From assembly GCA_036365515.1 (NCBI GenBank), contig CM070877.1, positions 65,422,522-65,486,521 of the forward strand: a stretch of 64,000 bases of DNA, read 5' to 3'. Position 1 is the first letter of the stretch. Every line of letters starts with the position of its first letter. The notes under the pieces are model-generated. The model had not been told where the DNA came from and did not search any database. It was given only the letters and a program-made list of their open reading frames with translations. Origin of the DNA: Torymus aiolomorphi (taxonomy: Eukaryota > Arthropoda > Insecta > Hymenoptera > Torymidae). The translations under genes were made by a program, and so were the position numbers. This document shows positions 54,909 through 64,000 of the stretch, piece by piece.

Positions 54909-56212
54909 TGTTTGGGAATTCAATAATTTGAATTCCCGCGGTTACACTCAGCTCGGTGCGACTCACGGCGCTGCCACGGCGCGGCAGCACCTCGCGGCCT
55001 CTCGGCGGAACAGCCGGGACGCTACACTGATTAACAAGGTAAATTCGCGCTGTTTCGGTCTCTCTCGCTCTCTCACATGCAAATGTGAGAGAGATTGTGT
55101 TTTGATTAGCGAAGTGAATCTTCACGAGGAAGAAGACGGATATGCTCTCATTCGACTCTCAATCTCAAACTCTCTCGTCATCTGGACGGCGTGCTCGCCA
55201 CGAGGCCGCATGGCCAAGTCACACGGCATTCTCACTACTCAAAGTCTCTCTCTCTCTGCAACGGTCGACCACGAAGAATATCAGTGTGCACGTTCGGAAA
55301 CTCTCAAGTCGGATAAACTCAAGTGTGGTCTCGCTCACTCTACTCAAATCATTCTACTCAAATAGTTTCCATGGAATGGTCGGCCTCGTGGAGAAACTCA
55401 CTGTGCACATTCGGCGATTCTCAAGTGAAACCTTCAAGTGTGATGCCTGTCGCTTTCTCAACATGGACTGCTGCTCGGCAACATCTCATATGGCGTCGTC
55501 TCGCACGGCAGGGTTCACGCAGCAGTGTCTCTTACACGGAAACTTCTCACACGGCGGTGATACTCAAGCGGCATCTTTTCACCGGCGCTCGATGGTTCGA
55601 GCGCACCACAAGCAATATCTCACGCGGCATCTGCTGTACTCTGGAGGCTGCTCTCAGCAAGGAAACTTCACTGGTATTCTCAGCTGGCTGTTCTCATCTG
55701 ACGCAACTCACCTGCTGCTGTATCATCGGCTTTCTCTCACGCTTTCCGGATTAATAGAATCGCTTCAAAGCCAGGTAACCTCTCACACATGCACAGCCAT
55801 TTTGTTGATACACGTAAGCAGTGGTACAATGTGAATGTACTCTGCACATGCGATGTTCGGTAACTCTCAGATCAAGTTAATCAATAATATTAACTGTGAT
55901 CATTTCTGTAAGCAGTGCCTTCACTGTACGGGAATCTCTCAGCATAACTCAAATTTCTCAGCAAACTCATCCACACTCACACAGGAAACCTCATACACTC
56001 AAATTTTAACACTCATACACTCAAACAATTATGTAACAGTCATACACTCAACCTATTTATTGTAACATTTACACACATTTTATATTACACATTGTATATT
56101 TTATAGTTATTTTCAATATATTATAGTTTAATTTACAAAAGTGTTTGGCTCTCAATTTTTATTGTAAACACCCACAGCATGTCCTCATTATAAATTATGG
56201 CATTCTCAAACA
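54909..56212 (+). repeat. 3' LTR of CTCA-rich BEL/Pao element
   Basis: Starts tgtttggg and ends ctcaaaca. It is almost identical to the 5' LTR; two of the differences turn a CCA or ACA context into CTCA. Confidence 0.9.
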
Positions 56213-56585
56213 CTTAGGTTATCTTGATGATTTTTCCAAAATTGATTGGCGCAGCCAGGTTTTTAAAATAACGACTTTCGGTATAATTTGTTTAAATAAT
56301 TTTTTATTAAGAATTGCAAATGTCAAATAAAAAATTTTCCCGAAAAATTTATTTTTTTATATCAAAAAGCTTCCTCTAGGAGGAAGCAAAAAAGGAGGGA
56401 TGATATTATTAAAAACAAATTAAGTACTTTTCAGTAACATAAATATCATTATCACGAGGGTTCTCAACTTGAGCCGAGGCTCGCAATTATATTTTTGATA
56501 GACAATCAAATTATCTAAAAATCAAATATTTAAATGAACTTAAAATGATTCAGAGTTAGCTCTATTCTGAACTATCAGTTGATAA
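56213..56585. other. AT-rich, gene-free; short palindrome at 56367
   Basis: gcttcctctaggaggaagc (56367-56385) is a near-perfect palindrome; a similar one, gcttcctcccagaggaagc, lies at about 63699. No coding signature. Confidence 0.6.
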
Positions 56586-56589
56586 CTGG

Positions 56590-56780
56590 AATTTTGTTTC
56601 CTGCGCTCGCGTGGGCCCTGCGTGCCATCTCACATCTCCAGCAAGCCCAGAACGTGTTTCTGGCTTTCCCACGTATCTTGCTAATGGGTCTCCCAATTCA
56701 GTTTGGGGTCCAACATCACTTCCAGGTATTTGGGAGTGACCCTTTTCACGAAAGAAATCGATACAACCAGGGCAGTTAAC
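56590..56780 (-). pseudogene. LINE reverse transcriptase fragment
   Basis: On the minus strand the segment reads VSISFVKRVTPKYLEVMLDPKLNWE followed by remnants of a KAKNTFWxCRR-type stretch with stops, matching the C-terminal RT pattern KYLGVxLDxKLxW of jockey/R1-like non-LTR elements. About 60 codons remain. Confidence 0.5.
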
Positions 56781-57209
56781 CCATTTGCTCGCCTGGTAAG
56801 CGTATTGTCTACATTCTTATGTATAAGATCTGACATGTTTTTCCACTGATTTCTTTGCATTTTAAACGTAATATCGCTGAATTATGAACGATTCAGAAAT
56901 AGATAATTTATTTTATCTTATCTCTATTTATAGATAAGATAAGATAAATGCCCAATACTGCAACCTCCTTGGATCCAGTCTGTTACAATATGTATTTTGA
57001 TCTTTTCAGCGAAAGATAGTGTATGATGGTCAATAAGATGAACAGAGAGCATTATGCGGAAAAAATGGGCCGGTGCACCCGCTGGGCATGATTCTGGTGA
57101 ACGTTTTCGTATACTGAATGCATGTTTATAGTATCTGCGTTAAAATTACTTCTATAATTACTTTATCATCAAATATTAGTAATAAATTATTAGTAACAAG
57201 TATACTTAC

Positions 57210-57313
57210 TGTAGGGATCAAATCTGAAAAATTCTAATTTGTCTGATAACCTTTCTCTGATACATAAAATTTTGTGTTTACTTGCAATACTTTCCATTAA
57301 TACTAGAATGTCT
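57210..57313 (-). CDS. Isolated internal exon of an unidentified host gene
   Basis: A 104-nt segment is bounded on the minus strand by a good acceptor (tattttttcag, just above 57313) and donor (gtaagta, 57209 downward). Only one of three frames is open; it gives 34 residues, from DILVLMESIASKHKIL to LEFFRFDPY. No TE pattern is apparent. The neighbouring exons were not found, so they may lie beyond the TE insertions. I do not recognise the protein. Confidence 0.5.
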
Positions 57314-57380
57314 CTGAAAAAATACAAAATAAAAAAGTTAGTAAAATTAATGATATTAAAAGAGTTTGTTATTTTTGCAG

Positions 57381-57467
57381 CTACTTGAACGTAAAGGTCA
57401 ACATAGAACTTTTACACTGACTTATTCATTGAAAATAAAAGAAAATGATAACAATGTATGGATATGA
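57381..57467 (+). CDS. Possible terminal exon (weak)
   Basis: After tttgttatttttgcag (ending 57380) 28 codons are open to TGA 57465-57467, including RKGQHRTFTLTYSLKIKE. The region also has aataaaag. It is short and could be chance. Confidence 0.2.
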   Translation, partial: LLERKGQHRTFTLTYSLKIKENDNNVWI

Positions 57468-57563
57468 AAAGCATTTCTTTCTTCAGAAAACAATGCATTG
57501 TGTAACAAACTTGCCTAATACAGTATTACAAGTGAGCTATCGAACTTTTTAATAATAAAAAGT

Positions 57564-57633
57564 GAAGGACCCCAGGCTTGAACCAGAGCCGCCGACTCCA
57601 GAGTCGGACACACTACCATTTGCCACGGACGCC
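57564..57633 (-). repeat. tRNA-like sequence (SINE head or tRNA pseudogene)
   Basis: On the minus strand it has an A-box-like tggcaaatggtagtg, a CCGAC/GTCGG anticodon arm with a shortened loop, and a well-formed T arm (tctgg-ttcaagc-ctggg). The acceptor ends do not pair, so it is not a normal tRNA. Confidence 0.45.
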
Positions 57634-57639
57634 AATGCT

Positions 57640-58000
57640 CGACTATCTAATAATCATTGTATTACAATTGTACTCCGTGCCTCTTCTTATCCTGCATATT
57701 CGTACGGATGCCATCCGTAACAACAGCCATGTCATAAGAATCTAATAAAGGATTTTCGATCACTTTCGGGTCTACTACAACAGACAAGGCATACGACCTA
57801 TAATCTTTTTTATTTATGAATTGAGTCGTGAAGACATAAGTCACCAAAAGGGTGAAAATTTTAATAACTTTTATTAAATATTTTATTTAAAAAATAAAAT
57901 AATAAGTTTTTATAATAAAATCAACATTCTATTGTAGAAAAGCATCTGTACGTTAAAAAAAAACCATTGTCAATTCATTAGCACGTGGCTTCCTCAAACT
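57640..58000. other. No feature recognised
   Basis: A 61-residue minus-strand frame (57662-57847) has no ATG start or splice context and no recognisable signature. Confidence 0.5.
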
Positions 58001-58002
58001 TA

Positions 58003-59296
58003 CGAGGGTCATTTGATAAGTACCTAGCCTACAAATGAAAACACCAAAATTTTACAAAAAATAAAATTTATTTTTCAATGTAGTCTCCTTTTAGTTGAAT
58101 ACACTTGGTCCAGCGGTGTTCCAATTTTTTTAACCCCGTTGAAAAAAATGTTTTCTCTTGGTTTGCAAAATAGGCCTCCGTGGCGGCGATTATTTCGTTA
58201 TTGGAGTGGAATCTCTTCCCGGCGAGCGAATTTTTTAGGTTCGGAAACAAAAAAAAGTCGCACGGAGCCAAATCTGGAGAATACGGTGGATGGGGCAGCA
58301 GTTCGTAGCGTAATTCGACCAATTTAGCCGTGGCGAGTGCAGAAGTGTGAGCCGGTGCATTATCGTGGTGGAAAAGCACTTTCTTTTTAGACAAATGGGG
58401 CCGTTTTTCTTCTAACACGGCGTCAAATCGGCTCAATAGTTCGGCGTAGTACTGTCCTGTGACCGTTTTGCCCTTCTCCAGATAGTCAATAAAAATCACA
58501 CCTTGAGAATCCCAGAAAACAGTGGCCATCACCTTTCCGGCCGACGGGACCGTCTTCGCCTTCTTCGGAGCAGGTTCACCGGGTAAGGTCCACTGTTTTG
58601 ACTGCTCCTTGGTCTCTGGAGTGTAGTAGTGAATCCATGTTTCGTCGACGGTCACGTAACGACGCAAAAACTCTTTTGGATTGCGATTAGACAGCTCCAA
58701 ACACTGCTCTGAACTGGTCACACGGATGCGCTTGTTGTCTGCAGTCAGCAAACGCGGCACCCACCTTGCTGACAGTTTCCTCATGCCTAAACTCTCATGT
58801 AGGATATGCCACACGCGTTCTTCTGAGATGCCTACTATCGCAGCTATCTCGTGCACCTTTAATCGGCGGTCTGACAAAACGATATCGTGTATTTTTGTCA
58901 CGTTCTCCTCCGTAGTGTCTGTTTTCGGAGCACCTGGGCGTGGATCATCAAAAACCGACGTACGACCACGTTGAAACTCGTTATACCAAAATTTAATGGT
59001 CGCCATCGAAGGAGAAGCATCCCCATACACTGCATCCAAGCGTTCTTTAATTTCACTGCGCGATTTCCCTTCCAAAAACAAGAATCGAATCACCGACTGA
59101 TATTGTTCTTTCTCCATTTTTCCAAAAATCAACGGACACATTTGCTTTCACACGCTCTCAAAAATAAACTACAACTCCGATCCGGCTGAAATTTCGTCTG
59201 TAACCGTTTACAAGAAGATACTGCGCTGTAGTGTATTTCTGGTGCGATAGTGGCACCATCTGGCGGTGAGGCTAGGTACTTGTCAAATGACCCTCG
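58003..59296 (-). mobile_element. Complete mariner element
   Basis: TIRs of at least 28 bp (cgagggtcatttgataagta... and its complement at 59269-59296, one mismatch) flanked by TA (58001-58002 and 59297-59298), the standard mariner target duplication. Total 1294 bp with one uninterrupted transposase gene. Confidence 0.95.
58068..59117 (-). CDS. Mariner transposase, intact
   Basis: 349 residues from ATG 59117; a further ATG 8 codons upstream is less likely because family members start MEKEQY. It cuts and pastes the element by binding its TIRs. N-terminal helix-turn-helix DNA-binding halves span about residues 1-110, with a WVPRLL linker (119-124; usually WVPHxL). The catalytic triad is Asp158 (VTVDETWIHYY), Asp252 (FHHDNAPAH) and Asp287 (YSPDLAPCDFFLFP), giving the mariner D,D34D spacing. 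No stop or frameshift and normal length, so activity is possible. Subfamily not settled by eye. Confidence 0.95.
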   Translation of the reverse strand: MEKEQYQSVIRFLFLEGKSRSEIKERLDAVYGDASPSMATIKFWYNEFQRGRTSVFDDPRPGAPKTDTTEENVTKIHDIVLSDRRLKVHEIAAIVGISEERVWHILHESLGMRKLSARWVPRLLTADNKRIRVTSSEQCLELSNRNPKEFLRRYVTVDETWIHYYTPETKEQSKQWTLPGEPAPKKAKTVPSAGKVMATVFWDSQGVIFIDYLEKGKTVTGQYYAELLSRFDAVLEEKRPHLSKKKVLFHHDNAPAHTSALATAKLVELRYELLPHPPYSPDLAPCDFFLFPNLKNSLAGKRFHSNNEIIAATEAYFANQEKTFFSTGLKKLEHRWTKCIQLKGDYIEK

Positions 59297-59299
59297 TAA

Positions 59300-59700
59300 T
59301 TCACTGATACCTCCAAATAATTTTTAATGCCAAAATTTTAAATTATTGCACCACTTTACGACAGAATTCTAATTTCATTTATTTATGAAGATTAACAATT
59401 ATTAGTTAAAAAGTACAAGATATGTATGACATCCATCATCACGTAGTATTATTGTATGATGACATCTGTTATAAAGTTACACTTTTAACTTCAGTTTTGC
59501 AATTCAGACCAAATCATATCTACCAATGTATATCATATCCCTACTAAAACATTTTCTAATTCTCAACAAAAACTAATTTTTGTTGTCTGCAGAATCCTAT
59601 TCTTATTTCATAGCTAATTTACAAATTATTGATAATTATCAGAGTTTCTAGCTATTTTAAATATGTCTTACTTATCTCTTTGAAACTTTTGAATAAAAAA
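59300..59700. other. AT-rich, gene-free
   Basis: No coding, RNA or repeat signature seen. Confidence 0.6.
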
Positions 59701-59829
59701 TTGTTTTTTCCTGGGACAGTTACTAATAATCTTACCTCTTCTATACAATAAAATAATTTGTGTATAAAAACAAGGATGTATACATTAAACACAACAAAGT
59801 AGTGGAATCAGTTGATATGTAGTCAATTA

Positions 59830-60915
59830 TGTAACGGGCGCCGATATAGGTTATGAGAATCACGCATACGGCATTGCTAGATTCGAATCTCGCGCGCTTG
59901 CATGAGAGATAGCGTGCCACGCGGCGCGCAAACGAGGCAGATGGAGAGGAAGACGAAGCCGCCGCGCCGCTACCGATGCGACGCCGCGGCCATGTTGTTG
60001 ACCGCTGTGACACTTGAGAGTAGTCGTCCGTCACCGCCGTGCATCATGTGGTGATAGTGTGTGTGCTGCGCCTCCACTGCTGCAACCGTGACCGCCACAG
60101 CGCCACCACCAATCACGAGTGAGCGTGAGAGGGAGAGAGATAGAAGGACGGGGATAGTGAGACTTGCTCCACCCCCCCCCCCCCTGCAGCGAGTGCGCGA
60201 GCCAACGAGCGAGAGCGAGAGAGATAGCTTGCGATGGCTGGCCAGGCACGAGTGAGTAGGCGTTAATAGTAGTTGCTCTTATTTGTATGCGCCTGTGTTG
60301 GGCGTACGGCGCCCCCCCCTCCCCCACCACGTCACAGAGAAACGACGCTGCATGTGCAGCGACCGCGCATTCGGATTCGTCCCGCCAAGACTCGGCCTGT
60401 CCGTTGCGTGGAAGACATACTTGGTTTGAATAAACCCTCCCTTTATTTTTAACAGTCGAGTCACGCATTATTATTTAGCGGACCTGACCTATGCATGCTT
60501 TTCCCGAATACCGCCCTCTACCATTTTCAGTGCTGCAGCTAGTCGCAGGCATTGCCTCCTAGAGGAGCAACGGTAACGGGAGTAAGTATCTCATCAGCCG
60601 CTTGAGGTTAGGATAGCGGCGTTGTACGGGTAAGATCGGCTGCGCACGTAAAGCTAGGCCATCGCCAACAGCCGGGAGTTTCTTGGGCCGAAGTTGGCAG
60701 CAGCGGCAGAGCACAGCGTCGGCTCTAGTAGAAAGCGGCCTAAGCTTTCTACAATAGAAGCCGGGCGCGATGTTCGGAACCTGTGCCGAGACGCTACTTC
60801 CGGCCTACAGGTAAGTCTACAACGGCGAACTCCCCGAGCGTAGAATACGCCCGTATATTACCTTCGCGCACCCCGGAGAGGGATTAATACCCTCCCTTAG
60901 CTTCACCCCGTTACA
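59830..60915 (+). mobile_element. Solo LTR of the tgtaacg...cgttaca family
   Basis: Starts tgtaacgggcgcc, ends caccccgttaca. It shares the block cccg(a/g)ataccgcc with the LTR at 9874-10945 and carries aataaa at about 60431. It sits within a TIR arm whose uninterrupted counterpart is at 63425-63698. No clear target duplication. Confidence 0.7.
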
Positions 60916-61740
60916 ATGTACGTACATAACTTCTTTTTGTAGATGTAGATGTAAGTAGTAGATCTAGATATAACTCGAATATAACTCTTAAATAAACTAT
61001 ATCCTTAATCATTAAAAAATTTTGTTTACTTTCTTTTATTTCACTCACATCACATTAGTTAGTAAAAAACGACAATTAAACACAAGAAAGTTATGGAATT
61101 TTTCAATTTCTCAAATTATTAGTTTCGAAACTATCTCAATCCTGCAATCAATTAAGTATTTTCTGAAATTTTAGAAGATTTTTTCAAAATACACATATTT
61201 GCCGGACGCGTCGTTTTGCAGTTATTAGGGGAACTATGAAATTGTAAATGTTAATTTTTTCAGTTAAGATTATATACTTATGATGATTTTTTAATAAAAT
61301 GCAATTGTTAGACATCTTTACGTTGCATGACAATAATACAAACCTTTTAGCGATCATTTTTTTTTATATTATCCGAGGAAGCGGATAGATAGTGGAGTTT
61401 CGTGAAATTTCGGTCTCACAAATATTAAATTTCAATTACAAAATTTCTGCTTCAAAGCAAACAACACTATACTACATAAAAGTAAGCGGCTTTTTTCTGA
61501 ATACGATCGGTTCAAAATTCGATGACGCGAACGCTAGCGGTAATAACTATACATGAGTAAGTAAGAAGGGATGATAGCGTAAACCCTTAAAGATTCTGAC
61601 ATTGCGTTGACATGAGGCTCTACAAACATGAAAATTTCTATAGCTATCCGATATTTTACCTTTAACCTCTTCTGATCGGCACTATGAACCGCTGAAAAAG
61701 TAACATAAATGTTTCAACGAAAAAATATGTAAAAATTAAT

Positions 61741-61760
61741 TTAATTAAAAATTAAATTAA

Positions 61761-61793
<33 letters not shown>

Positions 61794-62518
61794 TTCTCCC
61801 TATTGAGCCGTCGGGTGGGCTACTTGCCACTCTCCTCTTTGAGGCATTTCCTTCTACCCCCTCTGCCCGCTTCATCGTCTTTTTCAGTTCTTTTTGGAAG
61901 GCCGCTTTAGCATCTTTGTTTTTTTGCTTACTTTTGAGTATTCGTCTCAGGTGTGACATGGCAGCTACGTGGTCGTTTTTTTACCTTTTTGTGCTTATTC
62001 GTGGCTTTACTCACCACGTCTTCTATAGAAACTATCCTCTGTTCCAGGGTATCCAGGGATTGTTGCTTCAACTTATCGTTCTCTGCTATTTGGTCCCACA
62101 GCCTCGACAGAGATGATCTCACTTGTGCCGCGCTTGTCTGATTGCCTCCTTCTTCTTCGTTCATCCTTGCATCAATCTTGTCTAGATTCTCCTGAATCTT
62201 ACCCCGTAGCTCATCTTCCTTCAACTCTGCTCCCTGAATTTCGAGTACTCTGTCTTTTGCAGCTAGAGCTGCGCTTGTTACTGCTTCTGTCGACGCGGCC
62301 AAGTGTGCCACCGCGCCGATAGGGTCTTGGTAGCCGTTTGGAAGCAGCTGGGGGCCAAAACCATTACCCCCAGAGCCTTTAGCGAGTGATTGGTCTCCTC
62401 CATATCCGAGTTGGAGACCTGCGGCAGCCATCGGGTCTACTATATCGGAACCACCGGGGGGACATCCGTTTATCGGGTTACCCCCATGGATAGTCGTTTT
62501 CGTGGACTTATCACTCAT
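61741..62518 (-). pseudogene. Gag/ORF1-like coiled-coil protein, frameshifted
   Basis: ATG 62518 opens a Gly/Pro-rich N-terminus (KTTIHGGNPINGCPPGG) and then a charged helix-rich region from about residue 90 (ILEIQGAEL-type to SLDTLEQRIVSIEDVV) that looks like a coiled coil. The frame ends in a basic stretch at 61928. A second frame (61959 down, HLRRILKSKQKNKDAKAAFQ, KELKKTMKRAEG) looks like the continuation, so one shift lies near 61960. It reads into a TG/CA microsatellite. This layout resembles ORF1 or Gag of a retroelement; no RT is nearby. Confidence 0.4.
61760..61794. repeat. (TG)n/(CGTG)n microsatellite
   Basis: Short TG run passing into cgtg units. Confidence 0.9.
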
Positions 62519-63819
62519 TTTCGGTTTTATTTCGGGGTTCCTTCCCCTAGCTAGTTTTGGTCTACCCCGGGTATTTTATTTCCCCGGTGATCTTCATATC
62601 TGACGAGCTTTCCCCTATCCGTCGCCTGGGAAGGCGCCTGATGCGAGACTAGCAACTCGACACAGGATGTATGTATGTATATATTTATGTATATATGTAT
62701 GAAATAAAATTTTGTCCCCGGCATAACTCTTGAATGAATGGACGGAATTAACTGAACTTTCGCATGCACCTTAGGTATGTCTTAACTTAGAATTGACTAA
62801 ATTTTGGAGTCAAATGGATGGCCTTAAGGTCTTAGTTTTAAAAATTAACAATTTTGTAAGAATTTTTTTTTTCAAAAATAATTTTTTTTTATTTTGTTAA
62901 AGATAAGCCAAATGGAGACCAGTATTCTTGAATTATATTCGATTTCCTTCTAAATTATGACTTTTATAACTACTCACGCAATCACGCACTTAAGAATGCG
63001 GATTTGAAAAAGTAGTAATTTTTTAGAAAAATTAAATAATTTTAAGAATTATAAATAACTTCTTCGGTAATACATCTCAAATGTAGACCAATATTCTCAA
63101 TGTACATTCTATTTTCTTCTAAATTATGCATTTCAAAACAACTTACTAGCCATTTTTGACATATAATTGAGAATTTGAAAAAGTAGCAACTTTTTCGGAA
63201 AATATAATAGTTATATGAATTGTACATAACTTTTTCGGCATATTCTTGTAATACGCTTAATTGCCTTTTTATTTATGTATTCTGAAACTATTAAATAAAA
63301 CGCGGATTATAATACTGTTTAAACTTTAAACTGTGATTTTTAATTTAAATGTGCATTAAAAAATGCCATAAAAATATTGAAGATACTCTTTGAGAAAGCA
63401 TTCTGCTAATTCAGTTAGCAGTAGTTTTTACTAACTAATGTGATGTGAGTGAAATAAAAGAAAGTAATCAAAATTTTTTAACGATTAAGGATATAGAGTT
63501 ACATTTAAGAGTTATATCTACATTTACTACTTACATCTACATCTACAAAAAGAAGTTATGTACGTACGTATAATTGTCTACATATCAACTGATTCCACTG
63601 TTTTGTTGTGTTTAATGTATATACCCTTGTCTTTATACACAAATTAATTTATTGTATAGAAGAGGTAAGATTATTAATAATTCTCAGGAAAAAATATTGC
63701 TTCCTCCCAGAGGAAGCTTTGTGATAGTAATTTTGAGTTGTTGCAAAAAAATGTTATAATTGTTTTCAGAGGTGTTAGGAATCAAAATACATGGTTTTTG
63801 AAAAATGTCTGTATGGATG

Positions 63820-63862
63820 TGTGTGTATGTGTCTGCGTGCTTGTGTGTGCGTGTGTGTGTTC
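63820..63862. repeat. Imperfect (TG)n microsatellite
   Basis: TG-rich tract with interruptions near the right edge of the window. Flanking sequence to 64000 has no recognisable gene. Confidence 0.85.
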
Positions 63863-64000
63863 TACTCGGTCGATTTTAACAGGACAGGTCTCATTTTTTT
63901 TGTTTTTTTTTGTGCGAATGCGGGTGAAAAATCCGTTTTTTGATTGAACCGATGTGTTTTTGTTTTATTTCGAATTTTCGGTTTTCTCAAAATTTATTCT

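Larger units (their letters stand above)
49667..56212 (+). mobile_element. LTR-complete BEL/Pao element, CTCA-rich
   Basis: LTRs 49667-50969 and 54909-56212 are near-identical; I noted about seven differences in ~1300 bp. The 6-mer cttagg flanks both sides (49661-49666 and 56213-56218). A PBS follows the 5' LTR and a purine-rich ggcgggcggaa precedes the 3' LTR. The 3.9 kb interior is shorter than usual for BEL and holds only fragments of Gag and Pol. CTCA is strongly over-represented in LTRs and interior alike: nine occurrences in 52921-53220. Confidence 0.85.
59701..63698. mobile_element. TIR element with inserted LTR and gag/ORF1-like fragment
   Basis: The left arm (59701-59829 plus 60916-61068) is the inverse of the right arm (63425-63698); shared blocks include ataatcttacctcttctata, gatatgtag and tgtagatgtagatgtaagta. 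A 1.1 kb LTR splits the left arm. No transposase is visible. 61070-61740 and 62770-63424 are AT-rich and hold nothing recognisable. Confidence 0.75.

Noticed and set aside
57564..57633. Functional tRNA gene
   Set aside because: Acceptor ends do not pair and the anticodon loop is short.
57662..57847. 61-aa minus-strand ORF as a gene
   Set aside because: Starts at TTG with no ATG or splice acceptor and has no recognisable motif.

Overview
The window is eukaryotic nuclear DNA and looks like an insect genome, probably hymenopteran. That placement is inference: AT-rich DNA with many dinucleotide microsatellites, splice-type signals, and a TE mix of mariner, BEL/Pao, gypsy, copia, an Academ-like element and a Polinton/Maverick relic. 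I see no operons, rRNA or CRISPR arrays. Almost everything recognisable is a transposable element, many nested in or breaking one another. Host coding sequence is limited to one convincing isolated exon on the minus strand (57210-57313).

Layout. 1-969: (TG)n and gene-free AT-rich DNA. 970-9836: an 8.9 kb DNA transposon with ~1.2 kb terminal inverted repeats (TIRs), carrying one long minus-strand gene broken at four places; its family signatures and a 3-bp target duplication fit Academ. 9874-10945: a solo LTR with 4-bp target duplication. 11801-12041, 21487-21738 and 21792-22012: three copies of a small modular element with a conserved 17-nt core and four spaced repeats. 12101-14092: two foldback elements, one with a DUF4817-type transposase fragment. 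14882-18940: a decayed BEL/Pao element. 19168-20300: a TIR element bounded by (TA)n arrays. 20371-21480: a minus-strand LTR-like sequence.

22100-28533: a decayed gypsy element (Gag, RT, RNase H, integrase and an extra downstream ORF). It seems to continue at 48384-49618 (tail, polypurine tract, LTR), so the 19.9 kb between (28534-48383) is best read as a Polinton/Maverick-type insertion. That insertion has long composite TIRs and keeps a plus-strand cluster: packaging-ATPase fragment, a ~100-aa conserved protein, capsid C-terminus, a 161-aa unknown, an adenain-like protease and a frameshifted unknown gene. No DNA polymerase B or integrase is visible. It holds a 49-bp-arm hairpin, a ~344-bp tandem satellite and, in its right TIR, two 5'-truncated copia elements, one split by a piggyBac-type MITE in a TTAA site.

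49667-56212: an LTR-complete BEL/Pao element with nearly identical LTRs and a 6-bp target duplication, but a disrupted interior and a striking excess of the tetranucleotide CTCA. 58003-59296: a complete mariner with intact 349-aa transposase, the only element here that looks able to make a working enzyme. 59701-63698: a TIR element carrying an inserted LTR and a gag/ORF1-like fragment.

The best candidates for something undescribed are the three modular elements, whose spacing is conserved while their repeat sequence is not, and the CTCA-rich BEL element.
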